NCBI GenBank assembly: GCA_009773185.1
Contig: WPIF01000009.1
Coordinates: 5,001-69,000, forward strand
Length of the DNA: 64,000 nt
Origin: Nitrospirota bacterium
GTDB lineage: Bacteria > Nitrospirota > Thermodesulfovibrionia > Thermodesulfovibrionales > UBA1546
Reading direction: 5' to 3'
Shown here: positions 1 through 8,137 of the stretch, piece after piece
Numbering within the stretch: position 1 is the stretch's first letter
Layout of the letters: every line of letters begins with the position of its first letter
Notes under the pieces: generated by a model
The model's database searches: none
The model's input: only the letters and a program-made list of their open reading frames with translations
What the model was told of the DNA's origin: nothing
Program-made: the position numbers and the translations under genes

Positions 1-221
1 GCATCAGTCTCATCCTTAAGCTCCGTAATACCACCGACATGGTCAAAATGAGCATGTGTGCATATAATATATTTTACCTTCAGGTCGTTCCCTTTTATTA
101 CGTCAATTATCCTGTCGGGTTCATCGCCCGGGTCTATGACCATGGATTCTCCGGTCTTTTCATCCGCAATAACAAAACAATTCACCTGAAGCGGCCCGAC
201 CACAAGGCTTTTTATGAGCAT
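1..221 (-). CDS. Metallo-beta-lactamase fold hydrolase (glyoxalase II-like), 3' part outside window
   Basis: The first 73 residues are visible and the gene runs off the left edge. The zinc-binding motif HAHFDHVGG lies near residue 60, preceded by a typical N-terminal strand pattern (VGPLQVNCFVI, then MVIDPGDEPD). These match the glyoxalase II / MBL-fold hydrolase family. The ATG at 219-221 lies just after the murJ stop on the same strand, so it is probably translated with murJ. Substrate cannot be told from the fragment. Confidence 0.85.
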   Translation of the reverse strand, partial: MLIKSLVVGPLQVNCFVIADEKTGESMVIDPGDEPDRIIDVIKGNDLKVKYIICTHAHFDHVGGITELKDETD

Positions 222-222
222 A

Positions 223-1821
223 TTATTTTCCCCCTTGAATCTTTTTCTTTACCATATTCACTAGATATTCCATCTCCTCGCTTTTAAGCAGATAGCTCAT
301 GAAAAAATAAAGCGCCGTGCACATTATAATTACACCTGAAAGATAACCTGCCTTTTCCATGCTCCTGCCGCCCTGCCTCCAGAGTTCGCCGTGAAGCAAA
401 AACCAGCCCGCACTCCCCATAATCACAGAGGAGATAGAAATCTTTGCAAAGGACCTTATTATCCTTCTTGCGCCGATACGCTTCAGGCGCTTTCTTAGAA
501 AATAAAAAAGAAGAAAGAAGTTGACACTGGAAGCAAGTGCAGTTGCAAAGGCAAGCCCGCTGTGTTTCAAAGGCCTCATCAATATAAGGCTGAGAATAAT
601 ATTTGTTACCATTGCTACAACAGCAACTTTAACTGGAGTTTTTGTATCCTGCATTGAATAAAAACTGGCGGTGACGACCCTCACGCCTACTATGGCCCAT
701 ATCCCGAAAGAATAAAAGAGAAGCGCCTCTGCCGTGCCTGCTGTAGCGGCATAATCAAATCTGCCTCTCTGAAAAAGTAAATTTACAATCGGCTCTCTTA
801 ATGCAATCAGACCAGCCATGGCAGGAATCGTTATAAAAAAGAGCAGCCTCAGGGCAAATGAGAAATCATCCCTGAGCTTATCAAACTCTCCTTTCACCGC
901 GTGTTCTGAAAGGGCCGGCAATACAGCCATTCCCATTGCAACGCCGAATATGCCGATAGGGAACTGGATAAGCCGCATTGAATAATAAAGATATGTAATG
1001 CTTCCTTCCTGGAGATATGACGCAAGTATTGTGCTTATAAAAATATTTATCTGGGCCACAGCCAGTCCCAGTGTTGCAGGAAGAACCAGCATGGACATTT
1101 TTTTGAGCCCGGGGTGCCTGAAACCATATTCCGGTTTAAGGCTGTATCCATTCCTGAAAAAAGACGGGAGTTGGAAAGCGAACTGTACAAAACCTCCCAG
1201 GGCAACGCCTATTGCAACAGCGATAATAGGCTGTTCCATTTTCTGGGCAAGTAAAAGCACAGCGGCGATTATTGCTATATTAAGCATTGCAGGCGCAAGC
1301 GCCGGAACAAAAAAAACACGCCTTGTATTTAAGGCCCCCATAACAAGGGCTGCGAGACTTATAAACAAAAGGAAAGGGAACATCACCCTTGTCAGCAGGA
1401 CAGTTAATGAAAACTGTGCTGACATCTTGAGAAAGCCGGGTGCAATTGCCGCAACTATTGCCGGGGCAAATATAATTCCGGCAAGGCAGATTAAGCCCAC
1501 AAAAATACTGATAAATGTAAATGTAATCCTGACAAGCCTCTTTGCCTCCTCTGCTCCGTGCCTTGTCTGGTGCTCTGTAAGAACAGGTATAAATGCGGAA
1601 GACATGGAACCTTCGGCAAAAAGCTCTCTTAAAAGATTCGGTATCCTGAAGGCAACAAAGAATGTATCAGAAAGCCCGGTTGCGCCAAAAAAAACAGCCA
1701 GTATCATGTCCTTTACATAGCCGAGAACACGGCTTATGAACGTGGCTATGGACATAATGCCTGCAGCCCTGGCTATATGTTTTTTCCCATCTCCGGGAGT
1801 CACAGACAATTCAGCGCTCAT
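223..1821 (-). CDS. murJ: Lipid II flippase MurJ (MviN)
   Basis: 532 residues, the usual length for MurJ, with about 14 hydrophobic segments and the family N-terminus (AAGIMSIATFISRVLGYVKDM) followed by GLSDTFFVAFRIPNLLRELFAEG. MurJ moves lipid II across the inner membrane for peptidoglycan synthesis. The start codon overlaps the stop of the upstream channel gene (ATGA), and its stop is one base from the start of the hydrolase gene downstream. The three genes therefore look like one operon. Confidence 0.96.
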   Translation of the reverse strand: MSAELSVTPGDGKKHIARAAGIMSIATFISRVLGYVKDMILAVFFGATGLSDTFFVAFRIPNLLRELFAEGSMSSAFIPVLTEHQTRHGAEEAKRLVRITFTFISIFVGLICLAGIIFAPAIVAAIAPGFLKMSAQFSLTVLLTRVMFPFLLFISLAALVMGALNTRRVFFVPALAPAMLNIAIIAAVLLLAQKMEQPIIAVAIGVALGGFVQFAFQLPSFFRNGYSLKPEYGFRHPGLKKMSMLVLPATLGLAVAQINIFISTILASYLQEGSITYLYYSMRLIQFPIGIFGVAMGMAVLPALSEHAVKGEFDKLRDDFSFALRLLFFITIPAMAGLIALREPIVNLLFQRGRFDYAATAGTAEALLFYSFGIWAIVGVRVVTASFYSMQDTKTPVKVAVVAMVTNIILSLILMRPLKHSGLAFATALASSVNFFLLFYFLRKRLKRIGARRIIRSFAKISISSVIMGSAGWFLLHGELWRQGGRSMEKAGYLSGVIIMCTALYFFMSYLLKSEEMEYLVNMVKKKIQGGK

Positions 1822-2804
1822 CCTTGACTTATCTTCATCTCTCTTATGCTTTTGGTTTCGCCAATGAGTATTAATACATCCCCTGCTTCAAGCATTTCGT
1901 TTCCGTCAGGATTAAATACATACCTTTCTCCTTTTTTTACTGCAACAACACTTACTCCTTTCCTGTCCAAAAGTCCTGAGGCCTTTAATGTCTTGCCTCC
2001 AAAGACAGAATCAGCAGCCACATTTATATCCTCCACCCTGTACGTCTCATCCTGGCCCTTCAGCATCTTATCAAGAAAAGTAACTGCCTCCGGTCTGATC
2101 ATTGCGGAAGCCATCCTGAGTCCGCCGATATATTTTGGGAGAACCACTCCATCAGCGCCGGCCCTTTTCATCTTGTCTTCTGATTCGTCTTCCTCGGCCT
2201 TTGAAACAATCTTTAATGAGGGCTTTATTCCTTTTGCCGTCAGAATAAGGAGAAGGTTTTCAGCATCAGTATGCAGTGAACAGAAAACTCCTTTTGCATT
2301 TGCAGCATTTGCAGACTTAAGGACTGAGCTGCTTGTTGCATCACCCTTAACAAAAAGCATCCCCTTTTCAGCCAGTCCCCTGCACAGATCTTCATTCGCA
2401 TCTATCGCCACAAAGGACCTGCCTGTTTTATGGAGTTCATCAATAACATGCCTTCCGACCGTGCCTATTCCGCAGACAATATAGTGCTCTTTTAATCCTG
2501 AGATACTTTTCTCCATCTTTCGCCTCCTAAGTATTTCGCTCAACTCGCCTTCAACCAGAAAAGCAGTGAAGGTTGAAATCCCGAACAGCAGAACGCCCAT
2601 CCCGAATATAATCAGGAATATGGTGAATATCCTGCCATGCGGTGAAAGGGGGTTCACTTCCATATACCCGACAGAGGCTATGGTAATAATCGTCATATAC
2701 AGTGAATCGGGAATATTCCATCCCTCTATCCACATGTAACCGAAAATTCCCGCCTCAACAACAAGGGCAAGCAAAAAAAGCGCTAATATAATCCTCTTAA
2801 CCAT
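1818..2804 (-). CDS. Two-TM potassium channel with RCK (TrkA-N/TrkA-C) domains
   Basis: Starting from the Met of MVKRIILALF the protein has 328 residues. An upstream Met at 2841-2843 exists but adds a non-conserved tail. Residues 1-85 hold two transmembrane helices with a pore loop and the filter-like sequence TIASVGYMEV. Then comes a Rossmann RCK domain (HYIVCGIGTVGRHVIDEL) and a C-terminal TrkA-C domain. This is the plan of MthK-like ligand-gated K+ channels. The filter reads GYME where most K+ channels have GYGD or GYGE, so ion selectivity is uncertain. It overlaps murJ by 4 bases. Confidence 0.88.
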   Translation of the reverse strand: MVKRIILALFLLALVVEAGIFGYMWIEGWNIPDSLYMTIITIASVGYMEVNPLSPHGRIFTIFLIIFGMGVLLFGISTFTAFLVEGELSEILRRRKMEKSISGLKEHYIVCGIGTVGRHVIDELHKTGRSFVAIDANEDLCRGLAEKGMLFVKGDATSSSVLKSANAANAKGVFCSLHTDAENLLLILTAKGIKPSLKIVSKAEEDESEDKMKRAGADGVVLPKYIGGLRMASAMIRPEAVTFLDKMLKGQDETYRVEDINVAADSVFGGKTLKASGLLDRKGVSVVAVKKGERYVFNPDGNEMLEAGDVLILIGETKSIREMKISQG

Positions 2805-2904
2805 TGTGGAATTATAGCAAAAAAGTATCTGAAAAGAATGCAATAAGAGCTAAGCATGTTATGGGAATTTGCAAAATATGAGGCCGTTTCTATAAAATCC
2901 TCTC

Positions 2905-3687
2905 ATGGGAATCCTGGATGAGATAGTTGCAAAGAAAAAGGAAAGGTTGAGCCTTGCAAAGAGCCGGGTGCCTTTAAGCGCCCTCAAGCCAAGGATTTCT
3001 GATATTGAAAAACCAAGGGATTTCAAGGCTGCACTGAAGCGGAAACAGGGCGAAAAAATCAAGCTGGTTGCCGAAATAAAAAAAGCCTCGCCATCAAAAG
3101 GTGTCATAAGAAAAAATTTCGAACCGCTGGAAATAGCAAAGATTTATGAAAAGCAGGCAAATGCCATATCAATACTCACAGAAGAAGATTTTTTTCAGGG
3201 CAATATCGAATTTATCTCAAAGGTTAAAAAGGTTACAACGATACCGCTGCTAAGAAAAGATTTCATATTCGATGAATACCAGATTTACGAATCACGGGCA
3301 AACGAGGCAGATGCAATACTTCTGATTGCCGCAATACTCGATAAAAACCAGGCCAAAGAATACCTCCACATCGCAAAAGAACTTGGGCTTTCGGTGCTTT
3401 TCGAAGTTCATGACCATAAAGAACTCGGGATGGCGCTTTTTATAGATGCAGACATAACCGGGATTAACAACAGGAATCTTAACACCTTAAAGATAGACAT
3501 TAATACTACTTTTGAGATTAAAAAAGAGATTCCCTCCGGACAGATTGTTGTGAGTGAGAGTGGGATAAAGACCCGTGATGATATCTTGCGCCTTGAATCA
3601 GCAGGCATAGACGCTGTTCTCATCGGCACGTCGTTCATGGAAGCAGCGGATATAGGGAAGAAGATAGAAGAGTTGTTCGGTTCTTAG
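2905..3687 (+). CDS. trpC: Indole-3-glycerol phosphate synthase
   Basis: 260 residues, normal for the single-domain (beta/alpha)8 enzyme that closes the indole ring in tryptophan synthesis. Family motifs are present in order: AEIKKASPSKG (active-site lysine), LTEEDFFQG, LLRKDFIFDEYQIYESRA, VLFEVHD, GINNRNL and VSESGI. It is divergent from the channel-murJ operon and convergent with the thioredoxin-like gene, and no other trp gene is next to it. Confidence 0.97.
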   Translation: MGILDEIVAKKKERLSLAKSRVPLSALKPRISDIEKPRDFKAALKRKQGEKIKLVAEIKKASPSKGVIRKNFEPLEIAKIYEKQANAISILTEEDFFQGNIEFISKVKKVTTIPLLRKDFIFDEYQIYESRANEADAILLIAAILDKNQAKEYLHIAKELGLSVLFEVHDHKELGMALFIDADITGINNRNLNTLKIDINTTFEIKKEIPSGQIVVSESGIKTRDDILRLESAGIDAVLIGTSFMEAADIGKKIEELFGS

Positions 3688-3689
3688 GT

Positions 3690-4151
3690 CTATTTGCTTG
3701 CTTTACTTTTTACCTGATCAAGATACTTGATAAAAACCTCAGGTTCCACCCTATCAGCAAAACACATCTTTCCGCCTTCGGGGTCTTTTATCATATTCCC
3801 CTCATAATCCAGAAAAAGAAGCAGGCAGTCGCTCTTGTAATCATATTTTTCTCCGAGGGCCTTTTCTTCATGCGTAAGGTCTTTCCCAAGGTCAATAAAT
3901 ACCGGAATAAAATCTGAATTTATTTTCTCCACGATTTTATCGCTGCTGTAAACACTCTTCTGCAGGAATTCACATCTCGGGCATCCTTTTACTACACCGA
4001 AATCCACTAAAAGAGGCTTTTTCTCCAGTCTGGCCTTTGCCATCCCATCCTTTAATGAATGCCAGTTCACCTTCCCGGCATATTTTTCTTCTGCCGATAG
4101 ATTCCCTGCACAGATAAAGAAAAAAAAGGTTATGAGGATTGCAGCTTTCAT
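3690..4151 (-). CDS. Exported thioredoxin-like protein
   Basis: Using the Met of MKAAILITFF (153 residues), the N-terminus is a signal peptide ending near residue 18-20 (AGNLSAEE). A thioredoxin-fold domain follows with a CPRC redox motif in GCPRCEFLQKS. It resembles the thioredoxin_7/DUF255-type periplasmic proteins. The likely role is thiol-disulfide exchange outside the cytoplasm; the partner is unknown. A longer reading frame to 4181 adds ten residues before the signal peptide and is less likely. Confidence 0.78.
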   Translation of the reverse strand: MKAAILITFFFFICAGNLSAEEKYAGKVNWHSLKDGMAKARLEKKPLLVDFGVVKGCPRCEFLQKSVYSSDKIVEKINSDFIPVFIDLGKDLTHEEKALGEKYDYKSDCLLLFLDYEGNMIKDPEGGKMCFADRVEPEVFIKYLDQVKSKASK

Positions 4152-4194
4152 ATACTTATTATACACCTCTAATAGATCCAAAAAAATATAAAAT

Positions 4195-4221
4195 CAGGCA
4201 ATAGGATTGGCCTATTGCCTG
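4195..4221 (-). terminator. Rho-independent terminator after the YkgJ-like gene
   Basis: A hairpin with perfect 11-bp arms (CAGGCAATAGG / CCTATTGCCTG) and a 5-base loop is followed on the minus strand by a T-rich run (ATTTTATATTTTTTT). It lies 9 bases past the stop of the 4230-4628 gene. Confidence 0.85.
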
Positions 4222-4229
4222 AGGAATAG

Positions 4230-4628
4230 TCATGCTGAATTCATCTCCAGCAGTTTCCGCCTTAACCCCTGCAAGTCCTGCAAAACAGATATAAAAGACT
4301 TGTATTCCTTAGCGCTGTCAGCTCTCATTGACTCAAGCAGCTTCTCGCAAAAATACCACGTGCAGCGGAAAGGCCTTTTGTATCTTGGCAAAAAGCAGCC
4401 ATCTTCCTGAAGAAACCTGCATGGGTCTGTATCCGGTTTGTCAGACTTATTATCAGCGCTGTCTAAACCAAGCGCCCTGATAAAAACCATATCCACTTCA
4501 TCATAATTGCCATGTTTGTTGATGCAGCAGACTTTTGAACATGAAGGGCAGACCTTTGACGTATGTCTCTGTATATACGGGCTGACTGCATTAAAGGCTT
4601 TTTTTAAATCAGACTGTATCTTTTCCAT
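4230..4628 (-). CDS. YkgJ-like Cys-cluster protein
   Basis: 132 residues with a metal-binding Cys pattern: CPSCSKVCC near residue 27, then C-x7-C (CRFLQEDGC) and C-x4-C (CTWYFC). This resembles the YkgJ / CxxCxxCC family, thought to bind iron or zinc. The function of the family is not established. The start overlaps the end of the upstream DUF1284 gene by 20 bases, so the two are translationally coupled and may act together. Confidence 0.68.
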   Translation of the reverse strand: MEKIQSDLKKAFNAVSPYIQRHTSKVCPSCSKVCCINKHGNYDEVDMVFIRALGLDSADNKSDKPDTDPCRFLQEDGCFLPRYKRPFRCTWYFCEKLLESMRADSAKEYKSFISVLQDLQGLRRKLLEMNSA

Positions 4629-5028
4629 ACTTCAACTTCCTGTAAAGAGAATCTTCCCTGCATGCATTTTCCCAAAGGCATTTTTTACAATATCTCTCAA
4701 GCCAAAAATTAAATATTTCAGGGATTATTTCTTTTATGCCATGCCATTTTGTTTTAGCGCCCGGGGTCTTCTTAAGCAAACCAAGAGCAAACTTATCCAT
4801 CTCCATTATTTCATCATTGGAATGCTCATCAGATAAACATTTCCCAGCCTTGAGATAAGGGCATTTCCGGCATACATCATCAGCTCCGATTGAAACCTCT
4901 GCCCCACAGCCTTCTGCCTTTTTCAGAGTATTTTTCAGGTTTTCAACAAACTCCCGGTTATAGCCTTTACCGTTGAAAAAGTGCAGGCAGATAAGATGAT
5001 GCCCTCTTAGTTTAGGGATACCGGACAT
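4609..5028 (-). CDS. DUF1284 domain protein
   Basis: From the Met of MSGIPKLRGHHL the protein has 139 residues. The family hallmark LRGHHLICLHFFNGKGYNREF is at the N-terminus, followed by a C-x2-C pair (CRKC) and a C-terminal CKKC cluster, suggesting a metal or Fe-S site. The function is unknown. The frame is open 25 codons further upstream, but that extension is basic and unlike the family. Confidence 0.72.
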   Translation of the reverse strand: MSGIPKLRGHHLICLHFFNGKGYNREFVENLKNTLKKAEGCGAEVSIGADDVCRKCPYLKAGKCLSDEHSNDEIMEMDKFALGLLKKTPGAKTKWHGIKEIIPEIFNFWLERYCKKCLWENACREDSLYRKLKYGKDTV

Positions 5029-5102
5029 TCTAAAGTATAACAGATTACGCCTATGCCGGCAGGTGCCTTCTTTTTGACGGCCTGTTATGTTAAACTTTTT
5101 CA

Positions 5103-5618
5103 ATGTCTATTTTAATCCCCATAGAAAATATCAAGGATAATATAGAACTAATACTCTGCGACAGCATGACAGCAGAACAGGCTCACAAAGAACTGTTCCG
5201 TTTCAGTGACAGCGCATATGTAACCACAGATGAGCCAGTAAACCTTTTTGCTGCTGTTTCAAACATTATTAACACCTGCAATTCTTTAACAACTCATTCC
5301 GGAAAAATTCACGTAGTCCTGAACTGGTCAAATCTTTTACAGGTCTCTTTATGGCAGGCATCGAGGCCAATTATCGGCGATGTATTTACACTCCTTAAAA
5401 ACAACGGGGTCAGCCCGCAGGAACTTCAGCCTTTCAAGGCCTCGGACATAAATGACATCTTCCCATGGCTGTACTATGGCAAAAGGTTTGATGTCCTTAG
5501 AAAAATATGCCGCGTTGCAAAGAGAAAGCTCGAAAGCAATTTCAAAAATCAGCTCACCAGGGTTGAGTGCCACGTCATTGCCGAAGATACAAAAAAGATT
5601 GTAGCAAGCAGTCTTTGA
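5103..5618 (+). CDS. Hypothetical protein
   Basis: 171 residues with no recognised domain, signal peptide or membrane segment. The sequence is a mixed alpha/beta globular type with a basic C-terminal helix (KRKLESNFKNQL). It is divergent from the DUF1284/YkgJ pair and is the last host gene before the prophage. Even codon use and length favour a real gene. Confidence 0.6.
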   Translation: MSILIPIENIKDNIELILCDSMTAEQAHKELFRFSDSAYVTTDEPVNLFAAVSNIINTCNSLTTHSGKIHVVLNWSNLLQVSLWQASRPIIGDVFTLLKNNGVSPQELQPFKASDINDIFPWLYYGKRFDVLRKICRVAKRKLESNFKNQLTRVECHVIAEDTKKIVASSL

Positions 5619-5688
5619 AGGTGCTGATTGCCTCCTCCGTGCGGGGAGAAGAACTTACCCCATCCGAAAATATTTTTGTCACATGTCA

Positions 5689-5813
5689 CAGGAGGGAATT
5701 GTCTTTGAGCGGTTTATTTTGCCGATAGCCACGCTGTAGACATAAAGATTTAAAGAGGCAAAATCCTCGGAGGGCGATAGCCCGAGAATGAGCGAAAAGA
5801 TTGTTCCCTCCTG
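5689..5813. repeat. Interspersed inverted-repeat element, copy 1 (MITE/REP-like)
   Basis: A 125-bp element bounded by perfect 10-bp inverted termini (CAGGAGGGAA / TTCCCTCCTG). Inside, GGCAAAAT and ATTTTGCC can form a second stem. A second copy lies at 58909-59027 in the opposite orientation, between smc and ruvA, and matches over almost its whole length except for a shorter central loop. No open reading frame is carried, so it would be a non-autonomous element or a structured RNA. Confidence 0.75.
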
Positions 5814-5911
5814 TTATAATCTTTCAGGTAATTTGAGAAAAGGAAAGCGAGCGTCAGCGAAGCTATAACTCTTTGTTTTTATTATCTTTTCCTCTACTTA
5901 ATCCCTTTAAA

Positions 5912-5925
5912 GCCAGTTTGAGAAA
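5912..5925 (+). repeat. Left-end inverted repeat of the prophage
   Basis: GCCAGTTTGAGAAA here is an exact reverse complement of 46884-46897 at the right end. Such sites fit transposase-binding sequences close to the phage termini. A related TTTGAGAAAAGG lies upstream near 5832 and CAATTTAAGAAAG downstream near 5954. These may be further binding sites or chance. Confidence 0.6.
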
Positions 5926-5982
5926 AAATACACAAAATACACGGTTTTTACACTCAATTTAAGAAAGTCTTAATAGCAGCTT

Positions 5983-6137
5983 AAGAGCCTTTTCAGAACC
6001 GCCGCGGGATGTCGATTTTTCCCACGTGGGAAAAATAAGAGGGCTTTAAGAGCCTTTTAAAAACGGCCGCCGACCATCACAAATTACCCACGTGGGTAAT
6101 TTGAAAGAGGTTAAATGGCCTTTTAAAAAACGGCTAC
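5983..6137. repeat. 65-bp tandem repeat carrying perfect palindromes
   Basis: Units begin at 5983, 6048 and 6113 (AAGAGCCTTTT..., AAGAGCCTTTT..., AAATGGCCTTTT...), an exact 65-bp period with the third unit partial. Units 1 and 2 each contain a perfect palindrome with the core CCCACGTGGG: 6015-6036 with arms ATTTTT/AAAAAT, and 6080-6103 with arms CAAATTA/TAATTTG. The region 5619-6133 has no gene. Besides this repeat it holds the element at 5689-5813 and the left-end inverted repeat. Confidence 0.85.
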
Positions 6138-7258
6138 TGCCCAAAAACCTCTACTTTTTTAGTTCCTACAGCCCACATTTTTCCGTCTTCGGACATAGAA
6201 ACCACTGGTCTTATGTTATATTCTTTTGCCCATATTGGAGTCCCATTTTTATCAAAAGCGACAGCTTCATAATTCATAGCCTCTACAATAGAGAAGCCGC
6301 TTTTACTTATAGAAAGACATCGCTTACCACAGTAAGATGCAACATACTTATCTGACTTCCATAAGAGATCGCCATTAATAGAAAACATTGCAACATAACC
6401 CTCTTTTCTGCCAATAATATAATCATCATTTGCAGCGAAATATCCACCATATTCCCCTGCCCATACTTTACTGCCATTTTTAAGTTTAAGGGTTGTCATT
6501 GTTCCCCCGTCATCACCAACAATTACGAGGTCTTTTTTTTCCAGAATCTTTACACATATAGCCGGTTTAGTGGTTTTAAATTCCCACAAGAGTTTCCCTT
6601 TTTGATTATATAGGGAAACACCATCAAAGCCGCTATGCTCTACGGTTGTCTGGGTGATTTTGTCAAATCCACCTTTTGCCACTGCAATATACTTGCCGCT
6701 TTCCGAAACAGATACGTCAATGCCGACACTGTTATTAAACTTAATTCCCTTCTCACCATCTAATATTTCAATGGCCAATAAACCGGGCTTATCGTCAGGA
6801 GGCCGCGTAACAACTGCCACTGTGGCCAAGTCTTCGGTTGAATCCATACTATAGGCATCTTTTATTTCCGTGGCCCAAGTAGAATTTTTTTTATCATCAA
6901 TAATCCCTAAAATTTTTCCACCCATAAATCTAAAAACTGCCTTATCTCCGATGGCAGATGAAATAACGTCCGAAATCGGAAGATTTAGATTATTAATAGA
7001 GGTAGAGAGAGCCTTGCCTGTGTGTATACTTATGAATGAAAGTTTATTATCCATTGCTGCAATGACCTTCTGTCCATCCCTGGATATACTGACGGCGCTC
7101 ACAAATTTGTCAGCATTATCTTTTTCAAAAACCAAGCGAACACCTCTTTGTCCTTGCCCTTGCACTGCGGATATATTCTTGTCAGGTGACTGATTGCAAC
7201 TACTAAGACCTAATACTAAAAGAAGGATGAAAATAAGAAATTGAGATGTCTGTCTCAT
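6134..7258 (-). CDS. Exported lipoprotein with beta-propeller-like repeats (prophage cargo)
   Basis: 374 residues. The N-terminus is a lipoprotein signal with lipobox LGLSSC (Cys21). The rest consists of repeated beta-strand blades of PQQ/WD40 style (for example KLLWEFKTTKPAI, GSKVWAGEYGG, GDLLWKSDKY, GTPIWAKEYN). It is translated with the small YHYH-type gene upstream (4-base overlap). The gene lies beside the phage repressor on the same strand, where lysogenic conversion genes often sit. Function unknown; a surface-exposed or periplasmic scaffold role in the lysogen is an inference. Confidence 0.72.
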   Translation of the reverse strand: MRQTSQFLIFILLLVLGLSSCNQSPDKNISAVQGQGQRGVRLVFEKDNADKFVSAVSISRDGQKVIAAMDNKLSFISIHTGKALSTSINNLNLPISDVISSAIGDKAVFRFMGGKILGIIDDKKNSTWATEIKDAYSMDSTEDLATVAVVTRPPDDKPGLLAIEILDGEKGIKFNNSVGIDVSVSESGKYIAVAKGGFDKITQTTVEHSGFDGVSLYNQKGKLLWEFKTTKPAICVKILEKKDLVIVGDDGGTMTTLKLKNGSKVWAGEYGGYFAANDDYIIGRKEGYVAMFSINGDLLWKSDKYVASYCGKRCLSISKSGFSIVEAMNYEAVAFDKNGTPIWAKEYNIRPVVSMSEDGKMWAVGTKKVEVFGQ

Positions 7259-7494
7259 CGGCTACTCCCCTTCTTTTTACTGTTCTCTTTTTTCTTTTGA
7301 GTGCCGCCCTCGTCTTTCTTACATTCCGGAGCATCAGGGTTGCAGGCACAATACTTCGAATAATTGTGAACATGGTAGCCACTGTGCTTTCTGTCATTAT
7401 GACCGCCGCAGCTGTCAGTTCTACCGCCGTGTGCCCAGACGGCGGATGATGCGAAAAACAAACCGATAACTACAGAGAAAAATAAGCTTTTCAT
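7255..7494 (-). CDS. Small secreted His/Cys-rich protein, YHYH-domain type
   Basis: 79 residues: a signal peptide ending at SAVWA, then HGGRTDSCGGHNDRKHSGYHVHN, which matches the pattern of small YHYH-domain exported proteins. Two further Cys in CACNPDAPEC and a Lys-rich tail follow. Its stop overlaps the lipoprotein start, suggesting co-expression. Function unknown; metal binding by the His/Cys cluster is plausible. Confidence 0.65.
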   Translation of the reverse strand: MKSLFFSVVIGLFFASSAVWAHGGRTDSCGGHNDRKHSGYHVHNYSKYCACNPDAPECKKDEGGTQKKKENSKKKGSSR

Positions 7495-7506
7495 AAACCC
7501 TCCTCT

Positions 7507-7764
7507 TCACTCATACATAATATTATAGGCCCTGATTAAATACTCCTGCAGACAGTGCTGCCCTTGCCTGCAACCCTCTCCGCGTTTTATTTCAAATATG
7601 CGCTCCACAAGAACTTTCTGTAATAGCTTCCATGTAACTGCCTTGCAATATTCGCACTTATAATCAGGGAATAGGTCAAGCTGACTTTTGTTTGCTTTCC
7701 TTACCCTGAAAGGAGCGAGACTCCCTCTCTTCTTCCTCCTTTTTGCGAGCTTTGATGTCGTCAA
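7507..7764 (-). CDS. Small CxxC protein downstream of the repressor (start uncertain)
   Basis: The clear part is the C-terminal 55 residues with CEYCKAVTWKLLQ and a second Cys pair (CRQGQHC). The only in-frame initiator is a TTG at 7764 inside the repressor gene with no ribosome binding site. Either the start is unusual or this is the remnant of a longer gene. It is not recognised. Confidence 0.4.
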   Translation of the reverse strand: MTTSKLAKRRKKRGSLAPFRVRKANKSQLDLFPDYKCEYCKAVTWKLLQKVLVERIFEIKRGEGCRQGQHCLQEYLIRAYNIMYE

Positions 7765-8137
7765 TAATATTTTCTATCGCGCCGCGTAATTTCGACTGCT
7801 CCTCAAAAGTTCCTTCATTATATATAAGGGTTAACTTTTCTATCAATGCCTGGACACGAGGAGGCATCGAAGTATATTCAGCAGGCGGCTCCTTAACTGC
7901 ATCAGAATATGTGGTCATAACCGGCAACTCGCCAGTGAGAAGCTCCTCCATTGATTTTTTAAGCGATTGTGCAATTTTATATAAAATAGGGGCCTCAGGT
8001 ATCCGCCCCTCCTTGATATATGTGCCGATGGCCGAAGGCGATGCTCCTATAGTATCGGCCAGTTTTTTCTTTGAAAAACCAGCAGATTTCATCATATACT
8101 CTAACCTTTTGCCAAATTCAGGGTTTTTATCGGCCAT
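7676..8137 (-). CDS. Prophage repressor, XRE-type HTH protein
   Basis: From the Met of MADKNPEFGKRL the protein has 153 residues. An N-terminal helix-turn-helix (residues 8-60: FSKKKLADTIGASPSAIGTYIKEGRIP) is followed by an acidic-basic C-terminal helix (RKKEEEERESR). It is divergent from the Ner-like gene across 44 bp. That is the position of the Mu c repressor, so it most likely maintains lysogeny. Confidence 0.8.
   Translation of the reverse strand: MADKNPEFGKRLEYMMKSAGFSKKKLADTIGASPSAIGTYIKEGRIPEAPILYKIAQSLKKSMEELLTGELPVMTTYSDAVKEPPAEYTSMPPRVQALIEKLTLIYNEGTFEEQSKLRGAIENIIDDIKARKKEEEERESRSFQGKESKQKSA

Noticed and set aside
5912-5925. The 14-bp inverted repeat as the exact phage terminus, with TGAGAAA and TTTCTCA as TG/CA ends
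   Set aside because: The five bases outside would be CAGTT and AACTG, which are inverted rather than direct repeats, so they are not a target duplication.
7676-7764. A frameshift joining the repressor to the small CxxC frame
   Set aside because: The shift needed is +1 and no known +1 slip site is present; only five A residues lie at the possible place.
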